A stretch of 64,000 nt of DNA, from contig CAJNOJ010000068.1 of assembly GCA_905250025.1 (NCBI GenBank), forward strand, positions 250,990-314,989, in the 5' to 3' direction. The position numbers and the translations under genes were made by a program. The notes under the pieces were generated by a model. It had not been told where the DNA came from. It searched no databases and worked only from the letters and a program-made list of their open reading frames with translations. How positions within the stretch are numbered: the stretch's first letter is position 1; every line of letters begins with the position of its first letter. Of this stretch, positions 17,654 to 30,551 are shown in pieces. This DNA is from Adineta ricciae. Its lineage: Eukaryota > Rotifera > Eurotatoria > Adinetida > Adinetidae.

Positions 17654-20600
17654 AAATCTCTCGTGACATATGGAGAAATAAAAATGTTCGTAATACTTGA
17701 GCGAAAACTAACTTTATCTCGATACAAAATGAAAATAAAATAATAAATAAAAAAGTTGAGAGTGTAAGTAATAGAAAGATCAATATTCACGCCTATGCAC
17801 AAATAAAAAGAAAAAAGTTAAATTGTTTCGCAAAGTTTGAGCATTTCACTAAGTTTTCATAGCTTCCGTTGACGATTCATTCTCAAAAAAGATATTATTT
17901 CTTTTTATAATAAAAACGTGGCAAGAAATGTCTCGAGAGATCAAAACGTTAAATTATAATTTAAAATAGCTATTCGATTCATCTAGTGCGAACTAAGGAT
18001 CTTCTGACGATTTTAAATTGATGTAACTATTTATGCATTACCACAACTATTTAATGAACTATATGAGGATGAGAGAGGTGAGTACGTCATTGATGGTATC
18101 CATTTCACAAATATAATTCATCAATTTATTTTCCTTTTTCTTCTAAATATTTGGATAAACTCACAGATACAAATAAAATTTCTATATAAAAAAAACAAGA
18201 TCATAACAGATTCTACAAACAGCCCAATCTCATTAGAAATAATTTCTTATGAACGACAGAACAAATTAAATGAATGAATAAATTTTTATTTTAACAAGTT
18301 TCAGTATATTGGATAAATTCTAAAAATGAAATATCTGGTGCATACTCAGCTTATTAAAAATTTGCCTATTCTCTTTTGATGCATATGACTGAATAGAAGA
18401 AAAATCAACGAAAATGTTTAAATAGTTACACGTTATTTAAATAGGAAGATTTCATTAAAAAATATCTCTTTTGAGAAGCTACGATGATGATTGTGCATCA
18501 TATGATGTCTTTGATTCTATGAATTTATTCAACAACAAATATTTCGTGTGTCAATCTGATGTTTTTTGTTTCATATTGAAATTAGATAATCACTATGAGA
18601 TGAAGTTAATAGATTTTCTTAGCCCTTAAAAACCGAAACGTCTCTTCCAAGGGAGATTGCACGAATGACTATAGAACGAAGGAATTAAGTCGTATCCACA
18701 AGAGCTACTATTTTGTCACATGAGAACAGCCAGAGTGATAGTATCATAAGAAAAAAATCGTGTAAAAATAGTGGTCAGACACCAAAGTGTAGCTTTTAGA
18801 GTGTGTGACTTTTCAACCATAATTGGTTACTTGGATGTTTTTGTCTGATGATATATACAACGTAGATTTCGAGTGATATCATTAGAAATAATTCTAAACT
18901 ATAATATAAAACAACTTTGTGCGTTTTAAACTCTTCTACTAAGGTGTTTTGAAGGTATAAAAAAGTGCCATTTTATGGGAACTTTTGGGCATAATCCTCA
19001 GGGTTTTTCGCAAATTCTCGCTCTATAGATGGCCTATTTAGTGTTAAAATTTTTAATATGGAAAGCTCGTGCATTGTATATCAACGTGTAATCAGAAAAG
19101 TTACGGCTATGAGTATATGTTCTTTTCACATCGACTCGGGCTTATAGAGCTATGTTCTGAAAGCGAAGTATATTGATCGCTAATAAAAGGCAAATACATT
19201 GCGAAACATATGCTCCTAATTATCGTTGTACTAGAATAATGTTAGTTATTCGCTAGAGAGGACTTATAAATCAAACAGTCATACGATTATATCAAACGGT
19301 ATCATCCGATCGTAAAGGGTTAAGGTTTGAACTGTCAATGATTGATGTTGAGAATAAGTAAGAAACACAAAATATTCTGCTTTAAACGAAAGATGAAGTG
19401 ATTTAATGGGAAATCGCTCTTCCGCTAAACCTAAAGTAGAGGCACGGTCGATTTCTTATAGCAAAAAAAGCTATGCCTGAATTCTCTGAAACACGTATGG
19501 TTGTACTCTGTCTTTCCTCTAAGTTAAATTTTAAACTAGTTTTCACCCGACTCCGTGGTCCGAAAATCGACGTCTCAGCGTTAAGCAGCGATTGGTTCTA
19601 TTTATATAACAGCTAATTATTATTTTCAAGCTGAAGATAAAACCGATTTCTATTACCGTGAATAATAGTTATCAATGAATTGAAAAATGATGGTTGGTAG
19701 CTCGCGTTATTGAGAAACGAGCGGTCACATACTTATGTTTTTGTATATAACAAAGACCCTGTTGTGATTATGCTAATTAACGCCGATACATCAAGCACAA
19801 AATGCTTTCCAACTCAGTTTTTCATACTGATTTCAAATCTGATATTAATTTTTCGATCAGAAAACTCTTTAATGACGTTCGTGAGCTGAATTAATGGCCG
19901 CCTGGTAAAGCCCAGCCTAGTTTGATAGAGGACAATTGCCACCCCCTTCCCCCACTATTTTAATCCATATAATTTTATGCCAAAAGAGACATTTCATCAA
20001 GATCTATTTCCGGTAAAGAAACAGCATTAGGCGATCGGGCTGAATGGAAAAATACCGCAAAGTATCAATGTTTTGAGCAGTACGGATTGCCGAATTTTCA
20101 AAAGCTTTTCACTTCGGTGATCTCATATATTGTAGATATTTGACATTTATGTTTGATGAACTTAAATCCCGATCTGTTTTCTTTCGAATGAGACGTTGCC
20201 GAGCCCTAGCAATCACCCCAATCATGAAGTGATGTTAAAACGCCTAGTGTACTCTAAAAATACAGGTCTTAAAGACCAAAAAAAGATATTTTTGCTTGCA
20301 CTTCTTATTAACTCAAGCAAATGACTTGATATTCTGAATTTAAGCACCGTTCGACAAGATACTCCGTTTCAGAAAATAAAAATCAGAAAAAATTTGTTGG
20401 CGTCATAGGGATCTTCTTTTAAGTGACTAAGCGGAGAGAACTCTGGATTAGAATAGGTCTTTTGACTAAAGCTACAATTAGAGATAGTTATAAGAAAAAG
20501 TCGGTCTTCGAGAAAAACGCGAAGACAGTTGCTGAAAGGCGAGAGTATTTCTTTTCTTGATGAAGAACCAAAGTTGTCACTTTCTATAACGATGATTCTT

Positions 20601-21059
20601 GAAGTAGAGCTTTGAAACAGTTTTAGTTCAACTCCAATAACTATTTAAAGCAAAATTAGTGTGCCTGCTGACTTCATCAAGCACCTAGGAGGAAAATTAT
20701 TTCTGGTTACAAGAAGTCGTCTTCTAGAACTCACCGTTAAACTGCACGAATCTAAGAATATGCACCGACAGTATTTAATCAGCCTGAAATCACGTCCTAG
20801 CCTTAAAAATGGATGGTTAACAATGTAACATTAATGAATGAGTGGAACAATCGTTTTGGTAGCTAGAACCATCGGGGGAGACACACATATATCTATTTGA
20901 TTACATACCAATAGTTGATCAACTTTTTTTATAAAACGACTTCAAGTCAGAGTTAGAATTGATACAAAAAACAAGTTTTTTTTCTGAAGATTTCACAAAT
21001 CAAATGCACACTATAAGGAATGGTTTGGCAACATCAAACTATGATTAATAGATGATCTA
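17654..21059. other. Gene-poor AT-rich DNA
   Basis: No protein-like frame and no clear terminal-repeat element found by eye in these 3.4 kb. Many stops in all frames. Confidence 0.45.
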
Positions 21060-22699
21060 TTAGCCATGCCCATTTCTGGTGCGTTTAGCACGCCAACATT
21101 GATTTTCTCGGTTTGTTGTTCTTATTGCATGTCTGGATTTACTCAAGATGAGACGCCGCCAATAGCCAAATTTCAGCTTTTCATATCGATAAATGGGCCA
21201 ATTATTTCTTTTTTGAAAGACTATTTCTCTCAACTTGGTAAGCAGAAATTTTTCAGTAATTTCAGTATAATCATTGATGACTATTATAGGCAAATTAACA
21301 TACAAAGAGTTCAATGAGGAATTCCATACGATTGGAATAACACCTAAATAGAGTGCTTCCCACGTTCGATGACAGTCTAATCCGTTACCACGAGGAGAAA
21401 GCCAGAATGGATATTGACGATTCCGAGCGTATATAGTTGGCAATACAGAAATATCCACTCCTTGGGACTTATTAATGCATTTTATAAAATTAGATCTAGT
21501 TGCACGATCACAAAATACTTCCCAAATACGTGAACGAATGCCAGTTGGATCGGTCTCACGTTGAAAATTTATCAGCAACAGTTGAGTTTTAGTATACTGA
21601 GTGAAGTTTTGTGATAAAACAACAGGAGACGAGTAGTATTCAATTGAATCTGTACTATTGAATAGAGATGACAAAACAGAACTAGAATTCTGTACACGAA
21701 CATATTGAAGAGCTCTGCCCATTTCATAACAATTGATTCCTGCAATAGAACGCATATTATAAGATACTATACGATGACAAGTATATTTTATGCACAACAG
21801 ATATATTTCAGTAATACAATATTTGTCAACAGCGAGATATTATTGATAGGCCATTCTGCACCAAAACAAACGCTATTGATGTCTTTTCTTTCGATGCTCT
21901 CTATTCATCAGTTGTACTATTTAATACACGCGGCGACGTGTCGCGGGCTTTTTAAGTCCACTAATTTACATATGCTCATCCACTCTTATTACGTAACTTC
22001 TCGAGGAACAGGTCGATTGATAAATACGGACTATTACAATCTCAGTAAGATCTGTCTTACAATAAGGGTTTTTGTTTATACTTTTGTACGTCCGTATATT
22101 TTATCCTAAAAGTAAGATAGATTGCCTGTTGGCAGTGCATTTACCTTACCAATAGGAATTGGAGTAAATCTGCCATGTTGTGACGCATAGATTTCGGAGT
22201 TCTGACCAAACCAATGAATAATTTTAGAATCGTGCGTGTCTAGATAAGATAGATATCGACCAGGTGATGATGCATCACTTTGTCCTGTGATAAGTACAAA
22301 CTGATTGTTCAAATACGGATACACCTTGCTAAAAAACTTCTCCAAATGATCAGTTTTGACATAAATTATACTACCAGATACTAGACATGGACCAATATGG
22401 TATCCTTTATCGGTAGTAATTTCTAGTCTTTCTTCAAATACGTCTTCGGGCCAACCATAAACCCAATCAGCCAGGTTTCGGAAGTTTTGTGGGCAAATGA
22501 ATTCGGAATAGTGTGGCACATTGTGGGAGTTGTCAAACGTAAGTTGAGTTTTACCCAGAATTGATTTATATGAGCATAAATAAGAACAATTCGATGATTG
22601 ATATAAAAACTGATAGAGATTTATAAGAATACTGCATAGAAATAGACCAAGAGCCAGTCTTGGTTTGGAGAGCAGATGAAGTCGACTGTGGAAAATCAT
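21060..22699 (-). CDS. Exostosin-like type II membrane glycosyltransferase, two exons
   Basis: Exons 22699-22150 and 21739-21060 join to 409 residues. The intron (22149-21740, 410 bp) starts GTAAGG and ends TTGCAG, and the junction restores ...TPIPIGINCYEMG. Residues 16-34 form a membrane anchor after a basic start. Near residue 285 RQYPFWLSPRGNGLDCHRTWEALYLGVIPIVW has the SPRGNGLDC-RTWEAL-G--P pattern seen in exostosin/GT47-like and RXYLT1-like enzymes, where it forms part of the nucleotide-sugar site. A Golgi sugar transferase is inferred. The intron is much longer than the 50-60 bp introns in the 41-64 kb block. Confidence 0.72.
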
Positions 22700-23154
22700 T
22701 ATGCATATTATTTTATTTGGGAAAGAAGTATAAAATTATTATTATTGATCGTTTTCGGTATTGTATAGTCTGAAATGGCAAGAGCTATTTATGCCGCCAA
22801 AATCAGTGATTTCGTTCAAGAAAATGGAGTGGAGTGGTTTACATTAAGTGACCAACATTTTCTTTCAGTGATAGTTGAAGAATGAAAAAGAGCTTTAGGA
22901 AATTCTTGGAAAACTCTATAACCATCAGTAGTACGAAAATTGACAGAAGAATTCAATTATTTTATGCTTTAATACATAGCGCTTTCAACAACTTGCGGTC
23001 CTTTCCATTTATTACACTTGAATAGTTGACTTCAGCTTTCTATTATTACATATACGACAATAACTGAATTCGATCATTCATAGATCTTGTGGCATGTTTG
23101 AAAGGATTTAGTAACTTTTGTTATACATGAGTGGAACGTCATGTGAATATCAAC

Positions 23155-23450
23155 GTGAAGCTAGCACGGTAAAACAATGTGATAGCTAAAACCTTTTCTA
23201 CTAAATAACTGCCGTTCATGAGAACTAGTCCATTCGACTCAGAATTTAATTCTACATCGAATGGTGATACTTTTATTCATGGAGTAAGCTTTAGAAAACT
23301 TTTACCAACATCTTAATTGTTTTCCTATACCGAAGACAAAACTCTAAATAGGATTTTTGCAAAGTTCACCTCATGAATAAAAGTATCACGATTCGATACA
23401 GAATTAAATTCTAAATTAGCTAACACATCGTTTCGCCGTGCTAGTTTTAC
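23155..23450. mobile_element. MITE-like palindromic element, family B copy 1
   Basis: Ends GTGAAGCTAGCAC / GTGCTAGTTTTAC. Inside, GAATTTAATTCTACATCGAATGG and TGATACTTTTATTCATG are answered by CATGAATAAAAGTATCA and CGATACAGAATTAAATTC. No ORF. Relatives at 29434 and 35306. Confidence 0.75.
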
Positions 23451-24700
23451 GCTGAACACGTGAATTGAAAGTCAGAGACGGATACGGTTCGGATTTCTCG
23501 AAATTTTGACTGAACAGAACCGAGCTGGGAGAGTGCCGAATTTAGTTATCGATATTTGACGTATATAATCTTTGTCTGACCTTGATTATTTTCTTCTAGA
23601 TCACTGACAGCAATTGCGTCCACATATATGTCGGAGTTGCATGTGAATGCTTTCAAAAACTGAATGTTCGACTATCAGATAAGAAAGATAACTAGCTTTT
23701 TCACTTCGCTGTCCGATTTCAAAAGCAATTGAATGCTTAGACCAGTCCAGCATATGGCGTGTAAAAGCGAACACAAAAATTATTAAGATATATGTGTGAA
23801 AGTCAAAAACAGCAGAAGATAAACCGAATTGCTCGAAAAAGGTCAAAATACTTCATCTCGATTCTGTTAAGTTAATTTGAGAACTTTTTCTTTATATTTT
23901 TCAGACGAATATTGAAAAACAATATCGTTCACGACTCCAGGGCAAGCTTGTGAGCAGTTTTTCTATGTATGCTATCTGCTGATTCGTCACTTTCGCTTTG
24001 CATATCTGTATACTAATATAAATTGCAATAACTTAGGAAAAAACAGAACCAAATCGAGTCGTATTATCTCTGCTGAGAGTGAGAATCAAAAAGTCTGTGA
24101 TGACGCATGACGTATTTTAGTATAAACACTGCATTTTCTACCTAATATATTTGAAATACAATATTCTTCCTGATTCAGACTAAAGTCATTTAGCTCCATA
24201 AGTTTACTGTGAGTAAACATCTTCACACAATATATTTGTGAAAGAACTAGTGTCATTAACGAAAAGAAGATCGCACTATGGATGTTTGTCAAAAGTCCTT
24301 TTTCCTAATTTCTAATAGAAAAACAGTTACGAACACTCGTATACGGACATCTTCAGTGAAAGTTGTGTGAGAACATTTGTTACGCAAAATTTTTTGAAAA
24401 AGAAATTCTATGTTAAATTCTTAGACGAAATGCACCACTAAAGCTATGTTGTTACATTAAAAAACGATTGCGAGCGCCAGTATTCAAATTAAATAAAAGT
24501 AATTCATACGTGTTGATTTACCCCGAACTTTCTCTTATCACCTGTCTAATGAATTATTTCCATTAGCTTAAAAAGGTATTCATTCAGGTTCATCTTTACT
24601 TACGATTTATGAATAAACGTAGACATTTGGTTTTCACTTCACGTGCAGTATATGTATAATGTTCATAAATGAAAATATTCGGTGGAGTTTATTTTTCTTT

Positions 24701-24990
24701 GTTCATGACGATCGGGTAGAGCTTGTTGGGTTGCGTGACCAGAGCAACCGAGAAGACTTCGTAGTTCCTAAATAGCTTAGAAGCATGGCAACATGTCGAG
24801 AAAAGGCTTCGTTACAAAATATAACGCCTTACTGCATTCATAGAAAACCATTGTGCAGTATACTACAGCTCTATATATTGACGAAACTTTTCTCGGCATG
24901 CTGCCGCGCTTCGAACCTATTTGGCAACTACGAATCCTTCTCAATTGGTTTGATTACGCCAATCAACAAGCTCTACCTGATCATCATGAA

Positions 24991-24991
<1 letters not shown>
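24701..24991. mobile_element. Fold-back element next to (AT)n
   Basis: GTTCATGACGATCGGGTAGAGCTTGTTG at the left is mirrored by CAACAAGCTCTACCTGATCATCATGAAC at the right. The arms continue inward (GGCAACATGTCGAGAAAAGGCTTCGT against ACGAAACTTTTCTCGGCATG). The two overlapping short frames here are products of the palindrome. Confidence 0.7.

Positions 24992-24993
<2 letters not shown>

Positions 24994-25029
<36 letters not shown>
24994..25029. repeat. (AT)n microsatellite
   Basis: About 18 AT units directly after the fold-back element. Confidence 0.95.
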
Positions 25030-25030
<1 letters not shown>

Positions 25031-28000
25031 TGTAAGGATGGTAAATATCGAATGCCTCTCTAGAAACAACATGAGCAGCTAACATTTTAGCCTCGCTAGC
25101 CTGGTACTAAGAACTTTCATTCGACTCAGATATGTGCCATCTTTTCACTTATCATCTTACACACTTCCATTGTAAGATGCGAGCTCAAATATTCCTTCTC
25201 TAGTTCACCTACATTTTACATCCGCCGACGATTTTTGAGAGGATTACTTAATACGTATAACAAGTGAAATGCGATTCGACAACAATTTTTTAATTCCCAC
25301 AGTTAAGTTTGTAACACTGAAGTCAATCTATATGGATCTGCCACGTTACTCTGTTCTACTCAGATAGAATCAATAGACACAAACTTCAACTTTACATTCG
25401 TGTCACTAGTAATAGACTTGAATCATATCCAGAGGAACCCTATGTTACCTTCATACTTTATGCATCGCTTTTAACAGACATGCTTCAGGAGGACGGAGTT
25501 TCGGCCCAAACTTTTGGATCTAATTTATTCTTAAATATAACTAACTAGCGAGGATGCCCGCTGCAAATGATGGAACGTTTTAATCGGGTTTTATCCTCAA
25601 GATCGCACCCTCACCCTCACCCACTCACAAGTGACAAAAAATTACGTAAGTGAAATTTCACCCAAATGCCTGTCTTCAGTCTTCTGATCGTGTGAATAGC
25701 CTTCAGCATATTTAGGTAGGAAAGCTATTAGTATGAATGATAAATGTTAGACTCGTGGTAAATTCACTTATTTTTCCAACCATTAAGAAAAATCTCACTA
25801 TCCTATGGCTTAAATGAAATTTTATCGAGATAATTCCACCCAATCTCCATCTGAGGAACTTACTTCATGCTGATATTACTATGAACCTACGGAATCACCG
25901 TAGAAAGCTTGGTGACCATAGATATTACCTGAACGGATTGCATAGCGAATAGGTAGACAATCAAACTTTCTTCTTTATACATATGGATGTATCCACCAGG
26001 AATATCCAGGTCTATACGGTGATCTCGTCCGATTTTGATGAAACTTTTAGGATTTGTAAACCTCTGGATGGTAGTAACTTTGGCGATGAAACCTTTTCAG
26101 GTGAAAAACAATCGAAATATTTTACTTTATGAGCTACGGATGATAACGATGGGACTGCAGGTGGTTTCAAGATGACGGAATTGCATTTTAGAGATAGTGT
26201 AGATGAAAATTTTTTACGAAAAACCAATTTATCATACTTGGACTGTTTGCTTTCCTCGAGGTTAAAGTCGGGAAAACAACAGGCTAGTACACATTAAAAG
26301 GCATGACCAGCCCTACTAAACTGCCGTTGCAGAATTTTTCGTTCATTCCACTTTTGATGAAAATCCTGAATTCTCCTCTGAATCCTCTAGAGAACCAAGC
26401 GCTTTTCCAAAGTTCAGACGCTACTGATGCAGATTTTCACGAGGATTCAGAAATATCATATTAGTTATTAGATTTGATTCGGTTCTCATAGAGAAAAATC
26501 AATTTGAGGGTAAAATAAGTCCGAAAAATGTTGCCAGTATTTTTTACTATATAACAGGGAGGACAAAAGTAAAATCGCAACTATTTACTACCAAAATGAT
26601 CATCACTGAGAACCTAACAAACGTTGAAAGTTTCATTAAATTCCGAAAAATTTTCCGGAAGGGCTAGAGATCTCTTGTGGAAACACCCGTATATATTAGC
26701 TATTATCTATCGGCTGCGTAATGCTGAGCAGTGTGAATTTCCAAAACGGCACTCTGCTGAACACTACGACGTGGTGCTCAGCGGTATAAATATTGAAAAT
26801 TCCCATACCATCCAGCACTATGCAACTGATACATGATAACTCATTCGTTACATTTCACAATAAATTAGATTCAAAAGTATGGGCAAAAAAATCCTTGGAT
26901 TGAAATTCAAGTAACTTCATCCGTTTAGCATAGAACAACATCTTGGTATATGTAAATAATTTCTCTGGTTACACTTCGACACATTCCTCTTTTATTAAAT
27001 CTTCAGTCGCGTGTCAAACAAACATGAGAATCTGTCTTTGTCGAAGACGGACACATGTGTTATAATTACACAAAATACGCATTAAATTTTGTGCTACTCA
27101 GTGTCGCAACTAAAAACCTATCACTACCAAGTCAAAAGGGTCAATATCTTGTTAGAATCTAATTTGTGAGTGTTATTTTAAGAAGTTCTTTATAAAACAA
27201 TACGCTTGAAACACTGGCCCAAGTGTATATATGCGGAGACAACGTGAAGGAAGATGTTGGATCCATGGGATTAACTGGGAAGGTATAATAACTTAATTTT
27301 TTACGAAGCACTGTCTTCATGTACAAACCAAGAGAAATTTTGTATTCTTCACAGTGATGTTCACTAACCTTTGAGCGCTATTTCTTATAAATCCAATATC
27401 ATTCGATGGGAATACCTTAATACGCTAGAAAGAAGTGTTAAGGATGACTACCAACAGCTCTTGAATAGTAAATCATGGGAAAATACGTTTTTGTATAGAG
27501 AAGGAAAGATGTAACAGAAGAAATTTAGCAAAACTTTACTGCGTCATGAAAAATGATTACACAATAGAGCTTCTTCTTCTGACGATTTCTACCGAAAACG
27601 AGAAGAACAGACTATCGGCGCTTCGCCTTAATTTATTTCCTTTTCTCGAACATCGTACTACTTCTGTATAAAAACCACACCGATCTACGTGCACATAATA
27701 TTAGTGTGAGATAATAAAATCCTCAGAGCGACAAGCAACCGAATAATGTTGAGGGTTGCGGCAATACCAGTACAATTTGTACTCTGATTCACTCTATGAA
27801 CAAAGGTAGTACTTGTCACTTATTGCCCGTAATTCACCAGGGAAAACACCAAAATATCGTTATATCTATTATCATGTGCTGAGAGCTCGAGAAAATTTGT
27901 ATTTAGTTAGCATTCTCTGTGCGCCAAGAACGTATTGGAGTCTGGAAAATCTGGAGTTGTTTTACGTCTCAGTATGACTGAATATAGTTATACTCAGGTT

Positions 28001-28130
28001 TACATAAGAAAATCTGAAGTTAGTAAGAAAATTCTGCTTCATCTCTGAACCATTTTACTAGTTTATAATAAAGATTGGTGTTCTTAGTAAAGTTACTATT
28101 GAGCGCTTGTTAAAATGATTCTGTAAAATA

Positions 28131-28382
28131 AAGTTGATACATTTGAAACTGCCGGATTCAAAGAAGAGAACGCACAATTAGATGGGGCATGGACGACATT
28201 TGAATACGGGCCAGAGAAAGATGAAAGAAATGAAGATGCTTATGTTGTTTATTTCAAGGGCTATCATTGTTTCCAGCTTCTCGATAGTATGCAATATGGG
28301 TGCAGTAAAAAATCCGACAGAATAACTATCGTTGCAATTTCTGGGATGGTGCAGCCCAAAGTTTGCACTGCAAACATCTAGT
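28131..28382 (+). pseudogene. Coding-like open stretch, possible exon or gene remnant
   Basis: A frame of about 83 codons between two stops, with protein-like composition (TAGFKEENAQLDGAWTTF, EYGPEKDERNEDAYVVYF). It has no upstream ATG, and no matching neighbour exon was found. No family recognised. It stands out from the surrounding frames, which are AT-biased and random. Confidence 0.25.
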
Positions 28383-29433
28383 GTATAAACTAAGTGGATT
28401 ACACTGAGAAGTAATCGACTCTGCCTGCTTCAGACTCACAGTACGATCAGTACATGGGAACACATAATTATCGAATAGAACATTTTACGCTAGAAATAAT
28501 TTTTTCTGATAAAATTCACAGTACAATTTTTCTCTGTATCTTGGTTACCGTAGGCTTTAGTTGAACGAAATATGTATATGAGTCACTGCACGAGAGCAAC
28601 GAACAGCCGTGCACAATAAGAGATCCTAAACTTTCGCCATCTTCTTGTGTTAATCCCTCGATGAATAATGTTTAGGAAAAGGTTCACGCTAATTTTAAAG
28701 GAACTACTATCGTTTTACTTGACAGATTTTGAAAATAAGTCTGCTGCAGATCAGCTTGAGAGAATTTTACGAAACTTCTTCTGCGAAGACCTTCCATCAA
28801 ATACCATATGAAAGTGAATCGTGTGCTTGCACGGCGCAGTGAAAAAACTTAGCGATAAAAAGGCTATAAATTTGCATACAATCGAAAAATTGGCTATCTG
28901 ACTTCAGAGGACCTATTTGAGAGAAAACTCGTTTTCAGAATGTAAGCATCTCAATCGGACAACATATGACAAAATCGAAAACTTGGCTTTATACATAAAA
29001 TAATGTGTGTTCCATACAAAACTGAGAAACTTATTGAGTAGCCGTCTATAGCGGTCGGTTATGTCTCCCATGCGGTGACTCATGTGTATACTTACGATTG
29101 TGCTCTATAAAATCGCAGTTATATATATACTTATCGCTGATTTCAAGGTAAGATCCTTCGAGATTACGTATTGTGTGCTCAAATCGATATTCAGGATGGA
29201 TCCAGCGTGAGGAAGCAAAATACAAACATCCTATGGATATTTTGTTTCCATATTTATAGTCCACGTTGTGTATATCTGCCAAAAAACATAAAGCAAAAGA
29301 AACGGACGGAGTGTTACATGTCGACTTTATCCTTCAGCTAACTACGAAAGTATATCATATTCTCTCTTGCTTGAATATTCTAACGTATCCTAAACATATC
29401 GAACTGAAATGAATAGACACAGTTTCTGTATCA

Positions 29434-29812
29434 GTGAGAAGCTGGCACCACTAAGCTAGCATCGCGAAACAAAAAAGAGTTATAGAAAACCATCTGCTCA
29501 AATGAATTCTCGTCCATCAGAATGAGATGGTCGAACGCAGAATTTGACTCTGCATCGAATGGCGATACTTTTATTGGCAGAAAAGCGATTAGAAAAATTT
29601 TATGTGGATTTTTCTTTCTACGCATAAACGTATAGGAAAATTTATATAGCATTTTCTCAATCGTTTTCCTGTGTATATAAGTATCACCATTCGGTGCAGA
29701 ATCAAAATCTGCGTCGCTTCGACCCATTTTTATGGACAGGAATTCATTCGAACATAAATTTTTGTACAATTCTTTTTGTTTCGCGATGCTAGCTAAATGG
29801 TGCTAAATTCAC
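29434..29812. mobile_element. MITE-like palindromic element, family B copy 2
   Basis: GTGAGAAGCTGGCACCACTAAGCTAGCATCGCGAAAC is mirrored by GTTTCGCGATGCTAGCTAAATGGTGCTAAATTCAC. The core shares GACTCTGCATCGAATGGCGATACTTTTATT with copy 1. The antisense open frame inside is explained by the symmetry. Confidence 0.72.
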
Positions 29813-30300
29813 ACTAACGTTCGTGTTGAATTTCATGTGTCAAAGACACAAAAACGAACACAAACTATCAAACCAAGTAGTAGTGATACAGGCACCCGCA
29901 TACAAGAGTTTGGGGTTTCACATATATACATCTCAAGGCCAGAGAGAAGTTTCCACGCAAAGCTGGTCATTATCATATTTCAAGAAACATCAGTTTCTAC
30001 CCTAATCATGATAACACATCTAGCAGAGAATAATAGATTAATCAAAATACCAGCACGCCGCAAACGTGCTACCATGCTCCAAAGAACTATATCATCCATT
30101 TCTTTAGTCAGTTCTCAATACAAAACACTAATTGTCTAGATGCATTCATGCCATAAAATCATACACATATGCATAGACATTTGAGTCTACTCAGGACTGG
30201 AGTCCATCTCTGCCTTTTTCAACCCATTCACATCTCAAATGTGATCTATATAGTTCAACACGATCCATCAGATATCCATAGATGTAGAAATCGAAAAGAC

Positions 30301-30551
30301 TTTTCGAGTATGACACTTATCAATTCGACTTTCAAACTTCTAAACTTCTAAATCTAGAGAGTGGGCGCGCAGGTTGGGTAGGATAGAGCGGATGTAGAGG
30401 CAGGTGTGGGTGTGGAATGGATGCGCTAGGCACATACGCATAGATGAGTATCATGTGTTCAAGACAAAGCTGGGATCAGGGTAGAGCGGTAGTCCAAACT
30501 TAGAAGTTTAGACGTTTGAAATTCGGAGAAAATGTTTCATACTCGAATCGA
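30301..30551. mobile_element. Fold-back element
   Basis: TTTCGAGTATGACACTTATCAATTCG and CTTTCAAACTTCTAAACTTCTAA on the left are answered by TTAGAAGTTTAGACGTTTGAAATTCGG and TTTCATACTCGAATCGAA on the right, around a GC-richer loop. No coding capacity. Confidence 0.65.

Noticed and set aside
24785..25063. 92-codon open frame
   Set aside because: Lies in a palindrome and reads into (AT)n as Tyr-Ile repeats.
29431..29769. 112-codon minus-strand frame
   Set aside because: Contained in a palindromic MITE-like element; self-complementary sequence explains it.
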